DNA of 64,000 nt from Dyadobacter chenhuakuii (GCF_023821985.2 NZ_CP098805.1:5925235-5989234); one strand, 5' to 3'; shown: positions 16,126 through 26,157, counted from the stretch's first letter. Numbers and translations: made by a program. The notes: generated from the letters alone by a model not told the origin.

Positions 16126-16932
16126 TCAGATTTGCGGCTGCAAATCCTGGGCAAGTCTGGTCAGCTCCACGAACTGCGCCACGCTCAGCTGCTCCGCCCG
16201 TTTGGTCAGCAGTGGATTTTCAGGAAATTCACCGATGGGTTTCAATGCATTGCGAAGTGTTTTTCTTCTTTGATTAAAAGCCGTTTTCACAACTCTGAAA
16301 AACATTTTTTCATCACAATCCAATGCTGCGACCGCATTCCTACGCAAACGGATCACGCCGGACTGCACTTTGGGAGGCGGATCAAATGCACCAGGAGGCA
16401 CTGAAACCAGGTAATCTATATTATAAAATGCCTGCAATAGAACGCTTAATATACCATAATCCTTATTTCCCGGAGGCGATGCAATGCGCATAGCCACTTC
16501 TTTTTGCAGCATACAAACGATCTCGGGGATCTGATCGCGGATTTGTAATGCACGGAAAAAAATCTGAGAGGAAATGTTGTAGGGAAAGTTGCCAATGATG
16601 GCGAAAGGCTCTGAAAAGTAATCGGCCGGATTGAATTTCAGAAAGTCGCCTTCGATGATCCTGGGCGTGAGGTCTTCGTAATATTTCTTCAAATAGGCAA
16701 CAGATTCGGTGTCGATTTCAATCACGTGTGTGCTGAATGCATCTTTTGTGATCAGAAACTGGGTGAGGACGCCCATCCCGGGGCCAATCTCTAAAACCGT
16801 GCTGTAACCGTTATGTCCGGACAGTCCGTCAACGATCCGCTGAGCAATATTTAAGTCTTTCAGAAAGTGCTGGCCCAAATGCTTTTTGGCCCTTACTTTG
16901 GAATCGTCGCGCTTTTTATAATTTGTTTTCAC
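16126..16932 (-). CDS. rsmA: 16S rRNA A1518/A1519 dimethyltransferase
   Basis: Dimethylates two adjacent adenosines near the 3' end of 16S rRNA using SAM, late in 30S assembly. The 268-residue protein has KKHLGQHFLKD at the N terminus, the SAM loop VLEIGPGMGVLT (about 46-57), IGNFPYNISSQIFF (motif IV, NxPY type, about 112-125) and a C-terminal domain with FNQRRKTLRNAL. All are typical of KsgA/RsmA. A TAnnTTTG-like box read on the minus strand (16937-16944) lies only a few bases before the ATG, so the transcript may have almost no leader. It is divergent from the hybrid histidine kinase gene. Confidence 0.95.
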   Translation of the reverse strand: MKTNYKKRDDSKVRAKKHLGQHFLKDLNIAQRIVDGLSGHNGYSTVLEIGPGMGVLTQFLITKDAFSTHVIEIDTESVAYLKKYYEDLTPRIIEGDFLKFNPADYFSEPFAIIGNFPYNISSQIFFRALQIRDQIPEIVCMLQKEVAMRIASPPGNKDYGILSVLLQAFYNIDYLVSVPPGAFDPPPKVQSGVIRLRRNAVAALDCDEKMFFRVVKTAFNQRRKTLRNALKPIGEFPENPLLTKRAEQLSVAQFVELTRLAQDLQPQI

Positions 16933-17013
16933 GAACCAAAATTACGGCTTAATTCGTAGATTTATCGAATAAAGAATAGGAAGGAATCTTAAAAGTGCGA
17001 TTATCAACTTACT

Positions 17014-20000
17014 ATGGAATTGATCTTGTCCCAGACCGATTGGCAGACTATACACGCTACACTTCAGCATCTCAACCTGATAGGAATTACCTTTTCTCCG
17101 GACTTTATCATCCGTAATATCAGTGCGCATGCTTTGATGAAAACAGGCTGGCAGGAGTCGGACCTGGTGGGACACAGCATTTTTGACAGACTCATTCCCA
17201 AGGAAGAAGAACATGAAATCCGGCAGATGCTGGAAGAAGGCATTCAGGGAAAGCGAAAATTGGAACAGAGAGAAGTGCCATTTTTAGCTCAGAAAGGAAC
17301 ATTAAGGACGTTTTCGATCAACAGCGTGCTCATGCACAGCGAGCACGACGAGGTGGAATGTGTGACATTGGTTGGTGATGACATCACCCGCCGGCGTAGA
17401 ATGGAATCATCCATTGCCAAATCCAACTCGCAGTTGCAGGATTTGGTGGATAACACCAGCGATCTGATCCAGCTGGTTGCGATCGACGGGAAATTTATAT
17501 TTGTAAACAAAGCCTGGCGCGAAGTGCTGGGTTATGGGCTCGACGAAATTGCGTCCATGCGGATGGAAGACATTCTGCATCCGCAGCATAAAGAGCAGGC
17601 ACTGGCGCAGCTGAAACTGATCGAGCAAGGCTATTCCAATCCAAATTTTGAAACGGTTTTCCTCAGTAGGGAGGGCAAAAAGGTCTTTGTGGCAGGAAGT
17701 GTCAATTGCCGTTTTGATAATGGTAAACCAACTGCTTTCCGCTGCATTTTAAATGATTATACTGAAAAAATAAGGGCTGAAAAGGCGCAGAACCTGTATT
17801 ATAGCATCGCCAACTGGACTGTTAACACACAGAATCTGGACGATTTTTACCACAGCATTCATGAAGAACTTGGTAAGATCATTGACGTAAAAAACTTTTT
17901 CATCGCACTTTACGATCCAAGCAAGAGCTACATTTATTTCCCCTATTATATCGATCAATATTTTAAAGGGAATGTAAAATTTACAAAAAGAAAGCTGGGT
18001 AATGGTTTGACGGAATATGCGATTGCGTCTAACAAGCCGCTGTTTCTGTCTGGTGAAAAAGTCGAAGAACTGGCTAAAACAAACAGTTTGCACCTATACG
18101 GCGTAACGCCAAAATTGCTCCTGTGCGTGCCCTTGCGCGTAGGCGACCGCGTAACGGGGATCATTGGTGTAAAATCCTATGATGATCCTAACATGTTCGA
18201 TGCGAGGGATTTGGAGTTACTGGAATTTATTTCAGGGCAGGTTGCGATGGCAATTGCGCGGAAACAGAATGAAGAAGAACTGAGTAAATATCTGGCACGC
18301 CTGAACGCGATTTTTGACAGCAGTTCTCACCTGATCTGGTCGGTTAACAAATCTTTGCAGCTAACTTCATTCAACAGGAATTACGCAGATCTTATTCAGA
18401 ATCAGCTTGGTATAAGGCCTTCATTGCAGTCCAGTGCGGAGAAGTTCGGCTGGCGAATGGTGGGTAACAGCAATCGCAGGACGCTGGAAACAAAATACAG
18501 GCAGGCTTTAAAAGGCGAGCCGCAATATTTTGAATTTAAAATAGACCGGAAAGGCGATGGCGAAATGTGGCTCGAATTTTACCTTAACCCCATTCATTAT
18601 GCGGATGGCGTAATTGAGGAGGTTTCGGGCATCGCACGCGACATTACACGGCGTAAAGAGGCTGAGCTCTCACTGCGGCATAGTGAAGAGCTTTTTCGGG
18701 GGATTTTTGAAAATCTGCAAGACATTTATTGTCGGATTAACCGCCTGGGTGAAATTACCATGATCAGCCAATCTGTGTTGAAAAGGCTCGGTTACTTGCC
18801 GGGTGAAGTGATCGGACACAAGATCCTTGAATTTTTTCCAGATAAAAAACGGATACATTCAGCATTGATCCGGTTGAGGCGGAGCAAGAGCCTTCGCAAC
18901 TTCGAGATCTCGCTTTACCGCAAAGACGGCACCGAAAGGCAGTTCATGATTAACATGCTGATGTTTACCAACGACAAAGGCAAGCCAACCGAAATTGCTG
19001 TGCTGGCGCGTGACATTACCGAATTGAAGCGTAACGAGCAGGAATTACTGAAAGCGAAAGAACATGCAGAGCGGTCATTAAAGGTGAAAGAAGGGTTTTT
19101 GGCCAATATGAGCCACGAAATCCGGACGCCGATGAATGGTGTGATCGGAATGATCGATTTACTGGGCGAGACTCCGCTGAATGTGGAGCAAAAGGATTAC
19201 GTGCTGACAATCAAGCGCTCATCGGAAACATTACTGAACATTCTGAATGACATTCTGGATCTTTCCAAAATCGAGGCCGGAAAGATGGAATTGCACGAGG
19301 CGCCGATCGCGACGGAAGAGTTGTTGCTGAAATTGGTTTCGCTTTTCGGACAAACTGCTAAGAGTAAAGGAAATACGCTCACCTATCACATTGCCCCCGA
19401 CATTCCGAAGTTCATCATTGCGGATCAAACCAGATTATTGCAGATCTTGTCGAACCTGACTTCCAATGCATTGAAGTTCACCGAACACGGGGCAGTTACT
19501 GTGTTCCTGACATTGGTTAAGAAGGACGGATTGTTTCATAAAATAAAAGTTGAGGTTCAGGATTCGGGCATAGGGATCAGTCCGATGGACCGGCAGATCC
19601 TGTTCACCTCATTTACACAGCTCGATAACTCTTCCCGTAAATCTTTTGGCGGAACGGGTCTCGGATTGGCCATTTCCAAGCAGCTGTGCGAGTTAATGCA
19701 TGGGGAAATTGGTGTGGAATCGACCGTAGGAGAGGGGAGCACATTCTGGTTTACATTTGAAACAAAAGAAACTTCCATCGCGCAGGCCAGCACCATTGTG
19801 CAGATGGAGGAAACGCCGATTGAGAATGTTTTCACAGACTATCATCCGACCATTCTGCTGGTGGACGACAATGCGGTAAACCGGAAAGTAGCGAACGAAA
19901 TCCTGAAAAAATCGGGTTGCTACGTGGATCTGGCAGAGAGCGGGTTTAAGGCGATTGAAATGGTGGAAGCGAAAAGGAAAGTTTCGGATGTGAGTTACGA

Positions 20001-20628
20001 CATTATATTCATGGATATCCAAATGCCCGATATGGATGGCGTGGAGACTTCCCAGGAGTTGAAAAAGCGTTTCCCGGACACTATGCCGCCGATTGTGGCC
20101 ATGACAGCCTATTCCATGAAGGAGGACCGTGACCGGTTTATGAGCCAGGGCATGGACGATTACATTGCTAAACCCATTCGCGCGCAAACATTGATCCTCA
20201 AAGTGAAAGATTTGCTGAGTAATGTGGAGAGCCGCAAACTGGAATCAAAACAGCGCGAAATTGCCCAGGAAGTGGTGTTGCCGGTCTTGGACAAAGAAAT
20301 CATCGATCAGCTGAACGGCATTGGCGGCCCGGATCTCGTATGGTCTGTGTTTGAAGATTTTGTTACAGAATCCAACGAGCTGGTTGCGGGTGCTTTGGAG
20401 GCATATGCCAGTGGGGACATTAAAACGGTGAAAAGTAATTTGCATACATTAAAAGGAAGCGGCGGAACTGTGGGCGTGGCACAGGTTGCTGAGATAGCGC
20501 GAGACGCGGAATGGCGGTTGAAATCGGATGATACGAGCACCCTCGGCGAGGCGCTTCCAAAGCTGGAAAAAGCGTATCAAAAATTCCTGGATGCGTATGA
20601 AGGGCTTTTAAAGGACTGGTTAAAGTGA
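17014..20628 (+). CDS. Soluble hybrid sensor histidine kinase (PAS-PAS-GAF-PAS-PAS-HisKA-HATPase-REC-Hpt)
   Basis: A 1204-residue multidomain kinase without a signal peptide or membrane helix, so probably cytosolic. In order: PAS (about 10-120), PAS (~140-255), GAF (~270-420), two PAS domains (~430-550 and ~560-680), HisKA with NMSHEIRTPMNG (~697-708, phospho-His), HATPase with NALKFT, DSGIGIS and GGTGLGLAIS (~817-890), a receiver with LVDDNAVNRKVA and MDIQMPDMDG (~947-1005), and a C-terminal Hpt with LHTLKGSGGTVG (~1142-1153). All phosphorelay residues are present. There is no DNA-binding output and no adjacent response regulator, so the phosphate must go to a distant regulator. The signal is unknown; GAF and PAS domains suggest a small ligand or redox input. 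Confidence 0.93.
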   Translation: MELILSQTDWQTIHATLQHLNLIGITFSPDFIIRNISAHALMKTGWQESDLVGHSIFDRLIPKEEEHEIRQMLEEGIQGKRKLEQREVPFLAQKGTLRTFSINSVLMHSEHDEVECVTLVGDDITRRRRMESSIAKSNSQLQDLVDNTSDLIQLVAIDGKFIFVNKAWREVLGYGLDEIASMRMEDILHPQHKEQALAQLKLIEQGYSNPNFETVFLSREGKKVFVAGSVNCRFDNGKPTAFRCILNDYTEKIRAEKAQNLYYSIANWTVNTQNLDDFYHSIHEELGKIIDVKNFFIALYDPSKSYIYFPYYIDQYFKGNVKFTKRKLGNGLTEYAIASNKPLFLSGEKVEELAKTNSLHLYGVTPKLLLCVPLRVGDRVTGIIGVKSYDDPNMFDARDLELLEFISGQVAMAIARKQNEEELSKYLARLNAIFDSSSHLIWSVNKSLQLTSFNRNYADLIQNQLGIRPSLQSSAEKFGWRMVGNSNRRTLETKYRQALKGEPQYFEFKIDRKGDGEMWLEFYLNPIHYADGVIEEVSGIARDITRRKEAELSLRHSEELFRGIFENLQDIYCRINRLGEITMISQSVLKRLGYLPGEVIGHKILEFFPDKKRIHSALIRLRRSKSLRNFEISLYRKDGTERQFMINMLMFTNDKGKPTEIAVLARDITELKRNEQELLKAKEHAERSLKVKEGFLANMSHEIRTPMNGVIGMIDLLGETPLNVEQKDYVLTIKRSSETLLNILNDILDLSKIEAGKMELHEAPIATEELLLKLVSLFGQTAKSKGNTLTYHIAPDIPKFIIADQTRLLQILSNLTSNALKFTEHGAVTVFLTLVKKDGLFHKIKVEVQDSGIGISPMDRQILFTSFTQLDNSSRKSFGGTGLGLAISKQLCELMHGEIGVESTVGEGSTFWFTFETKETSIAQASTIVQMEETPIENVFTDYHPTILLVDDNAVNRKVANEILKKSGCYVDLAESGFKAIEMVEAKRKVSDVSYDIIFMDIQMPDMDGVETSQELKKRFPDTMPPIVAMTAYSMKEDRDRFMSQGMDDYIAKPIRAQTLILKVKDLLSNVESRKLESKQREIAQEVVLPVLDKEIIDQLNGIGGPDLVWSVFEDFVTESNELVAGALEAYASGDIKTVKSNLHTLKGSGGTVGVAQVAEIARDAEWRLKSDDTSTLGEALPKLEKAYQKFLDAYEGLLKDWLK

Positions 20629-20763
20629 ATTTTCTCGTCGGGTAAATCCCGGCGTTGATCTATAAGTGTGGTGGTTTTATCGATTGTAGGGGTTTATTGC
20701 TGAGTCTGATTAAACTATAATCAAAAAGGAGGCTCTAAAATGCAATTAACCTTTACAGAAACC

Positions 20764-23637
20764 ATGAAAAAATTCGCATCCCTACTCTCGCTGCTGATAC
20801 TATTTTCCCTCTCAGCATTTGCACAAGACCCAACCGGCCGGATCACCGGCGTGGTGAAAGACAGTGTTACCAACGAGCCGGTTGTGGGCGCATATGTTGC
20901 AGTAAGCAGGAACCTGCCCGATGCGAAACCCGAGTATGTAACGACCGATATAGACGGTAAGTTTTCATTCAGTGGTCTCGCCAAGCAAGCTGCTTACCTG
21001 GTGAAGGTTTCCTATCTGAGTTATAAAGATGCTTCCCGCACAGTCACAGTGCAGGATGATACGCAGGATGTCGGCACATTTCAGTTAAGCGAAGCCGTTG
21101 CCAATTTGAAGGAAATCAAGGTCGTAGGGCAAGTTACTGCGGTGCAGCAAAAAGGCGACACGACCCAGTTCAATGCTGCTGCCTATAAAACAAACCCTGA
21201 CGCAACTTCCGAAGACCTCATCCAGAAAATGCCCGGAATAACGGTAGCTAACGGAACGGTAACGGCTAATGGTGAGACAGTTAACAGGGTTTTGGTGGAT
21301 GGTAAGCCATTTTTTGGGGAAGATGCTGCACTAACATTGAAATCGCTTCCTGCCGAGATCGTCGATAAGATCGAAGTTTTCGACAAACTGAGCGATCAGG
21401 CGCAATTCACAGGATTCGACGATGGTAACGGCCAAAAAACCATCAACATCGTCACCAAAGCCGATCGCAAAATGGGCCAGTTTGGTAAGGTTTTCGCTGG
21501 GTATGGGCTCGATAACCGTTATCAGGCGGGCGGAAATGTGAGTTTTTTCAAAGGCGATCAGCGTATATCGGTGATTGGGCTGAGCAATAACATTAATATG
21601 CAAAACTTTTCAAGCCAGGATCTGATCGGTGTTTCCGGTGGAGGGGGCGGGGGAAGAGGCGGTTCGGGAGGCGGCTCTGCGGGTAATTTCCTGGTTGGTA
21701 ACCAAAGCGGGATTACCGGAACAAATTCTTTCGGATTGAACTATGCCAACAAGTTTGGGAAAAAAGTGGATGTTACCGGAAGCTATTTTTTCAACCGCAC
21801 GGGTAACAGCAATTTGCAGAGCATGCAGCAACGCTTCATTTTGCCTGGTGATACGGATTCTACGGATCAGATTTACAATGAAAACAGCCGTACGAACAAC
21901 ACCAACGCAAACCATAGACTTAATTTTAGAATTGAATACAACATTAATAAGAACAACTCGCTGATCGTTACACCGCGATTGAGCTTTCAGGACAACAATT
22001 CAGCTAGCACAAAGGCCGGACTTAACACACTGAACGGCCTGCGGATCAACAGCCTGGATAACAGCCAGCGTAATGCAACCAATGCGTACAACTTCAATAA
22101 TGACGTTTTGTTTCGCCATTCATTTGAAAAGAAGGGCCGGACTCTTTCTGTGAATCTGAACACGCAGCTGAATGATCGCAACGGACTCGGTAATCTGTAT
22201 TCCAAAACCATGTTTTTCGACAGTCTGGGCCTGGCGGCAAGAGGGGATACACTGGATCAGGAAAGTTATACCTATTCCAACGGCCTGACATTAGGCGGAA
22301 ACCTGATCTACACCGAGCCTATCGGGAAAAACAGCCAGTTACAGTTTAACTACGGTCTGACGGTGAGCAACAGCGATTCGAAAAAAGAAACTTACAACAT
22401 GAGTTTCGATGAAAACACTTATTCGGATCTTGATTCGCTGCTTTCCAATACATTTGACAATCGTTACGTGACCAACCGGGCAGGAATCGGCTATCGTTAT
22501 CGCAAAAACAGCTGGTCAGCGAACTTTGGGCTGGATTTCCAAAATACCGGCTTGTACAGTCAGCAATTGGCGCCTGTTAATGCCAAAGTGGATCAGTCAT
22601 TTACCAATCTGCTGCCCAATTTCATGTTGAGTTACAGATCGAAAACCGGCACGCAGTTCCGTACATTTTTCAGAAGTTCAACAAACCAGCCATCGATTTC
22701 CCAGTTGCAGAATGTGATCGATAATAGTAACCCGCTCGCCTTAACCGCTGGAAACCCGGATCTGAAACAGGAATATCGCAACAGTTTTAATATTCGCTAT
22801 TCGCTGGCCGGCGCAGAGCGTCCGTACAACCTGAATGCAATGGTTTTTGTAACCCAAACCAATAACGCAATTGTAAACTCAACATTGATTGCGCAGGAGC
22901 CAACCAAAATCGTCGACGGAATTATTCTGGAACGCGGAGCGAAATTTACAAAGCCTGTGAATGTGGACGGAAGCTGGAATGCACGAACTTTTCTCGCTTA
23001 TGGAAAGCCAATTGCGCCATTAAAACTGAATGTAAACCTGACTACCGGCTTCAACTATGTGCGTTCCCCTGGCTTGATCAACAACATTTCCAATTACTCC
23101 AACACCTACGCGGTTTCGCAGGGTTTAGTTGTCAGCAGCAATGTCAGCGAGAACCTCGATTTCACAGTTTCTTATTCAGGAAACTACAATATGGTCCGCA
23201 ATACGATCCAGCCGAACTTGAACAATAATTATTATACGCAGGGCATTACCGGACGTGTGAACTGGATTTTTGGAAAAGGGTTTGTCGTGCAAAGTGATGT
23301 GAGCAACCAGTCGTACCGGGGTTTGGGAGAAGGTTATAACCGAAACTTCACATTGTGGAATGCCAGCATTGGGAAGAAATTCCTGAAAAACAATGCCGGC
23401 GAACTGAAACTAACGGTTTTTGACATCTTGAAACAAAACAACAGCATTACCCGGAACGTAACGGAAACCTACGTGCAGGATGTTACCAATCGCGTTTTGA
23501 CCCAATATGCAATGCTGACTTTCACTTACACGCTGAGAAACTTCGGAAAAGCGCCGGCTCCGCAAAACAACCGCCGCAGAGATTTTGAAAGCGGTGATAT
23601 GCCTGGTGGTGGAAGAGGAGGAAGAGGTGGTTTTTGA
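20764..23637 (+). CDS. TonB-dependent receptor-like outer-membrane protein with carboxypeptidase-regulatory-like N-terminal domain
   Basis: A 957-residue protein. It has a signal peptide (to about FAQD, residue 22), a CarboxypepD-regulatory-like beta-sandwich (GRITGVVKDSVTNEPVVGAYV, cited in parts, ~26-110), a plug-like segment with LIQKMPGITVANG and RVLVDGKPFFGEDA (~150-195), and a long beta-barrel. A Gly-rich insert at about 290-310 (GGGGGGRGGSGGGS) and a Gly/Arg-rich C terminus (GGGRGGRGGF) are unusual for a barrel end. No SusD-like lipoprotein follows, so it is not a classic SusCD glycan importer. I chose ATG 20764 rather than 20740 because the signal peptide starts there. The substrate is unknown. 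Confidence 0.85.
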   Translation: MKKFASLLSLLILFSLSAFAQDPTGRITGVVKDSVTNEPVVGAYVAVSRNLPDAKPEYVTTDIDGKFSFSGLAKQAAYLVKVSYLSYKDASRTVTVQDDTQDVGTFQLSEAVANLKEIKVVGQVTAVQQKGDTTQFNAAAYKTNPDATSEDLIQKMPGITVANGTVTANGETVNRVLVDGKPFFGEDAALTLKSLPAEIVDKIEVFDKLSDQAQFTGFDDGNGQKTINIVTKADRKMGQFGKVFAGYGLDNRYQAGGNVSFFKGDQRISVIGLSNNINMQNFSSQDLIGVSGGGGGGRGGSGGGSAGNFLVGNQSGITGTNSFGLNYANKFGKKVDVTGSYFFNRTGNSNLQSMQQRFILPGDTDSTDQIYNENSRTNNTNANHRLNFRIEYNINKNNSLIVTPRLSFQDNNSASTKAGLNTLNGLRINSLDNSQRNATNAYNFNNDVLFRHSFEKKGRTLSVNLNTQLNDRNGLGNLYSKTMFFDSLGLAARGDTLDQESYTYSNGLTLGGNLIYTEPIGKNSQLQFNYGLTVSNSDSKKETYNMSFDENTYSDLDSLLSNTFDNRYVTNRAGIGYRYRKNSWSANFGLDFQNTGLYSQQLAPVNAKVDQSFTNLLPNFMLSYRSKTGTQFRTFFRSSTNQPSISQLQNVIDNSNPLALTAGNPDLKQEYRNSFNIRYSLAGAERPYNLNAMVFVTQTNNAIVNSTLIAQEPTKIVDGIILERGAKFTKPVNVDGSWNARTFLAYGKPIAPLKLNVNLTTGFNYVRSPGLINNISNYSNTYAVSQGLVVSSNVSENLDFTVSYSGNYNMVRNTIQPNLNNNYYTQGITGRVNWIFGKGFVVQSDVSNQSYRGLGEGYNRNFTLWNASIGKKFLKNNAGELKLTVFDILKQNNSITRNVTETYVQDVTNRVLTQYAMLTFTYTLRNFGKAPAPQNNRRRDFESGDMPGGGRGGRGGF

Positions 23638-23670
23638 GCTGGAAAGTGCTTAAATCAAATATCAATGCCA

Positions 23671-23713
23671 AAAAAGCGCCCGGAACGAAGAGTCGTCCCG
23701 GGCGCTTTTATAT
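23671..23713 (+). terminator. Bidirectional rho-independent terminator
   Basis: The 12-bp perfect stem AAAAGCGCCCGG (23672-23683) / CCGGGCGCTTTT (23698-23709) has a 14-base loop. A-runs and T-runs flank both sides, so it can stop the receptor gene from the left and the LysM gene from the right. Confidence 0.9.
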
Positions 23714-23730
23714 GTCTTTATTTTCAGAAT

Positions 23731-24363
23731 CTATTTTCTGGACGGAAAAGGAATGATGAGTTTTTCACCTCTTTCGGAGAAATCTCTGGTTCTACCATTC
23801 GCTTTCATGATTGCTTCCTTGGTTACGCCATATTTGCCTGCGACTACCCTCAAAACATCGCCCGGGCCCACAGTATGCACGGCCTGAACTTGAATTTTGA
23901 GCTTGGTAACGTCCGACTTCAACTCGGGAGTGGAAGCATTCAGTCCCTTTAATGTTTCCGTTTTCAAATTGTAGCGCGATGCAATGCTTGAAAAAGTTTC
24001 ACCGCCTTTCACTGTATGCGTAATTTGCTCTCCACCAACTGAGGACGCCGAAATCGCAGGCGTCGTTTCTTTTGGAGTCTCTTTCGGTTGGTCTTTCGCT
24101 GCCGACGGCTTTTCCGAGGCCGGTGTTTCTAATGCTTCGGCGGGCTCGTCGGTTATCGGCTCGCCTACACTGGGTTCTTCAAGCGTTGAGTCCACAACGA
24201 CCGAAGTAAGCTCTTCGGAATTCGAGGAACTGTCGGAAATGTATTCATACCCCACGTACAACATTGCTAATACCAAAAGAACCAACACAAACAGGGTAAC
24301 AATAGGAAGGTTGGACTTTTCGGTCGGACGGACATTTCTTTTCTTCGGGAATTCGTCTTCCAT
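23731..24363 (-). CDS. Membrane-anchored protein with two LysM domains
   Basis: A 210-residue protein. It has a short basic cytoplasmic N terminus, one membrane helix (about 20-40), a Pro/Glu/Ala/Ser-rich periplasmic linker (~45-108) and two C-terminal LysM repeats (about 112-155, HTVKGGETFSSIASRYNL; and about 160-205, HTVGPGDVLRVVAGKYGV). LysM binds N-acetylglucosamine in peptidoglycan, so the protein probably tethers the inner membrane to the cell wall. It has no catalytic domain. It is followed by the shared terminator and lies 59 bases downstream of purE on the same strand; there is no known link to purine synthesis. Confidence 0.85.
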   Translation of the reverse strand: MEDEFPKKRNVRPTEKSNLPIVTLFVLVLLVLAMLYVGYEYISDSSSNSEELTSVVVDSTLEEPSVGEPITDEPAEALETPASEKPSAAKDQPKETPKETTPAISASSVGGEQITHTVKGGETFSSIASRYNLKTETLKGLNASTPELKSDVTKLKIQVQAVHTVGPGDVLRVVAGKYGVTKEAIMKANGRTRDFSERGEKLIIPFPSRK

Positions 24364-24422
24364 AGCCGGTAATCGAGGTTTTTTGTGGTGCTAATTAATT
24401 TTACGAAAATACTAAAGACCTT

Positions 24423-24914
24423 CTAACTTCCAAGGTGATTTCTCAATTCCTCATTCATGACCGCGACTTTTTCTTTTAGGCCTTCCTTGAATGCATCAAG
24501 CCTTTTTCCGACCTCCGGATCGCTCGCTCCGATGATTTGAGCCGCCAGAATTCCAGCGTTTCTCGCCCCATCCAGTGCCACTGTTGCCACCGGCACACCC
24601 GAAGGCATTTGTAAGATGGAAAGCACTGAATCCCATCCGTCTATCGAATTGCTGGACAAAACCGGGACGCCGATAACAGGCAGTGAAGTGAGTGAGGCAA
24701 CCATGCCCGGCAAGTGCGCCGCGCCGCCTGCACCAGCGATAATAACCTGTAACCCGCGACTTCTGGCCGATGACGCGTATTCCAGCATGCGTTCGGGCGT
24801 ACGGTGTGCCGAGACGATCTCCATTTCGAAAGCGATCCCAAGCTCGGAAAGTGCATCAGCTGCCTGCTGCATGATTTTCCGGTCTGATAAGCTTCCCATT
24901 ATGATTCCAACCAT
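24423..24914 (-). CDS. purE: N5-carboxyaminoimidazole ribonucleotide mutase
   Basis: Converts N5-CAIR to CAIR in de novo purine synthesis. The 163-residue protein has GIIMGSLSDRKIM at the N terminus, VSAHRTPERM (about 39-48, with the catalytic His), IIAGAGGAAHLPGM (~59-72) and SLPVIGVPV. These are the phosphate-binding and catalytic motifs of class I PurE. It starts 14 bases after the purK stop, so the pair is an operon and PurK hands its unstable product to PurE. Confidence 0.96.
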   Translation of the reverse strand: MVGIIMGSLSDRKIMQQAADALSELGIAFEMEIVSAHRTPERMLEYASSARSRGLQVIIAGAGGAAHLPGMVASLTSLPVIGVPVLSSNSIDGWDSVLSILQMPSGVPVATVALDGARNAGILAAQIIGASDPEVGKRLDAFKEGLKEKVAVMNEELRNHLGS

Positions 24915-24928
24915 TACTAAACGAAAGA

Positions 24929-26059
24929 TTACTTACTAATTACTCTGATATTTTTTTTAACAAAATCAACCTTTCTCTTTAAAGACGCGATATCGGCATC
25001 CATAATGGTAATATGGCCCATTTTTCTAAATGATTTTGTAATGGCCTTCCAGTAAAGGAACGGGAAAACCTGTTCAGTAGCCAACAATTTCTCCATTCCT
25101 TCATAAATCGCCGGACCTTCGTAGCCTTCTTCACCCAGCAAGTTTACCATTGCGGATGGCCCATAAGCTTGCGTGCTGCCCAGCGGTAAGTCCAGAATGG
25201 CCCGCCAGTGCTGCTCGTATTGTGAAGTCGCATTGGCGCGGATGGTGTGGTGGCCACTGTTATGCGGCCTTGGCGCCACTTCATTGATCAGGATCTCGCC
25301 ATCGGCAGTCATAAAAAGCTCCACAGCAAGCAGCCCAACAATCTGGAAAGCTTCTGCCGTTTTTCTGGCAATTTCCTGCGCTTTTTCGTCTATGGATTTT
25401 TCAATTTCTGCTGGTGCAAAAAGATATTCAACGAGGTTTAGTTCCGGATGAAAAACCATTTCCACGGTCGGGAATGTTGTGATTTCTCCTTGTACATTCC
25501 GCGCCACGATGACGGCCAGTTCCTTCTCAAAGGGCACTGCCTTTTCCAGAAGTCCGGGCTGTTCGAAAGCCTTTTCAATGTCTGCTTCGGAAGTAAGCCG
25601 CTGCACCCCGCGGCCATCGTAACCATCTTTTCCCAGCTTATGAAATGCGGGTAAAAAGGATGCGTTTTTATAAACATCCTCCCGGTTTTCTGTTAATATA
25701 AAATCGGCAGTTGGGAGGTTATGATCTTTGTAAAACTGCTTTTGGACACGTTTATCCTGGATTTGTCGGATAACAGAGGGTTGCGGGAAGATTTTCTTGC
25801 CTTCCTTTTCCAGTGCTTCCAAAGCCTGGACATTCACCTTTTCAATTTCTATTGTAATTACATCCAGGTCTTTGCCGAAGTTATAAACCGTGTCATAATC
25901 CTGTAACGAGCCTTGCTGAAAGTGAGGGGCAATTTGTTTGCATGGGGCCTCTGCGTCGGGATCGAGGACGTGAATGTCCAGATTCCAGTCCACAGCGGCT
26001 TGTAAAAGCATAAGTCCTAGTTGGCCGCCGCCAAGAATTCCTATTCGCGATGAAAGCAT
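24929..26059 (-). CDS. purK: 5-(carboxyamino)imidazole ribonucleotide synthase
   Basis: An ATP-grasp enzyme that joins bicarbonate to AIR, forming N5-CAIR. The 376-residue chain opens with IGILGGGQLGLMLLQAA (PurK N-terminal domain). It has the ATP-grasp segment with KLGKDGYDGRGVQ (about 143-155), and LINEVAPRPHNSGHHT (about 262-277), the metal/nucleotide site conserved in PurK. Length is normal. It is the promoter-proximal gene of a purK-purE operon; about 100 bases of non-coding sequence separate it from the BatA-type gene end. Confidence 0.95.
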   Translation of the reverse strand: MLSSRIGILGGGQLGLMLLQAAVDWNLDIHVLDPDAEAPCKQIAPHFQQGSLQDYDTVYNFGKDLDVITIEIEKVNVQALEALEKEGKKIFPQPSVIRQIQDKRVQKQFYKDHNLPTADFILTENREDVYKNASFLPAFHKLGKDGYDGRGVQRLTSEADIEKAFEQPGLLEKAVPFEKELAVIVARNVQGEITTFPTVEMVFHPELNLVEYLFAPAEIEKSIDEKAQEIARKTAEAFQIVGLLAVELFMTADGEILINEVAPRPHNSGHHTIRANATSQYEQHWRAILDLPLGSTQAYGPSAMVNLLGEEGYEGPAIYEGMEKLLATEQVFPFLYWKAITKSFRKMGHITIMDADIASLKRKVDFVKKNIRVISK

Positions 26060-26157
26060 TTAATGTTCCGGTAGTGTCACACAAAATTGGTGTAAAAACC
26101 GCTAACATAAAACTGAACCGAAATCTTTTGACAAGAATTATGCTTTGGTTTAAGCAA

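Noticed and set aside
20636..20654. GC-rich hairpin after the hybrid kinase stop
   Set aside because: The seven-pair stem needs a G-U wobble and lacks a following T-run, so it does not qualify as a terminator.
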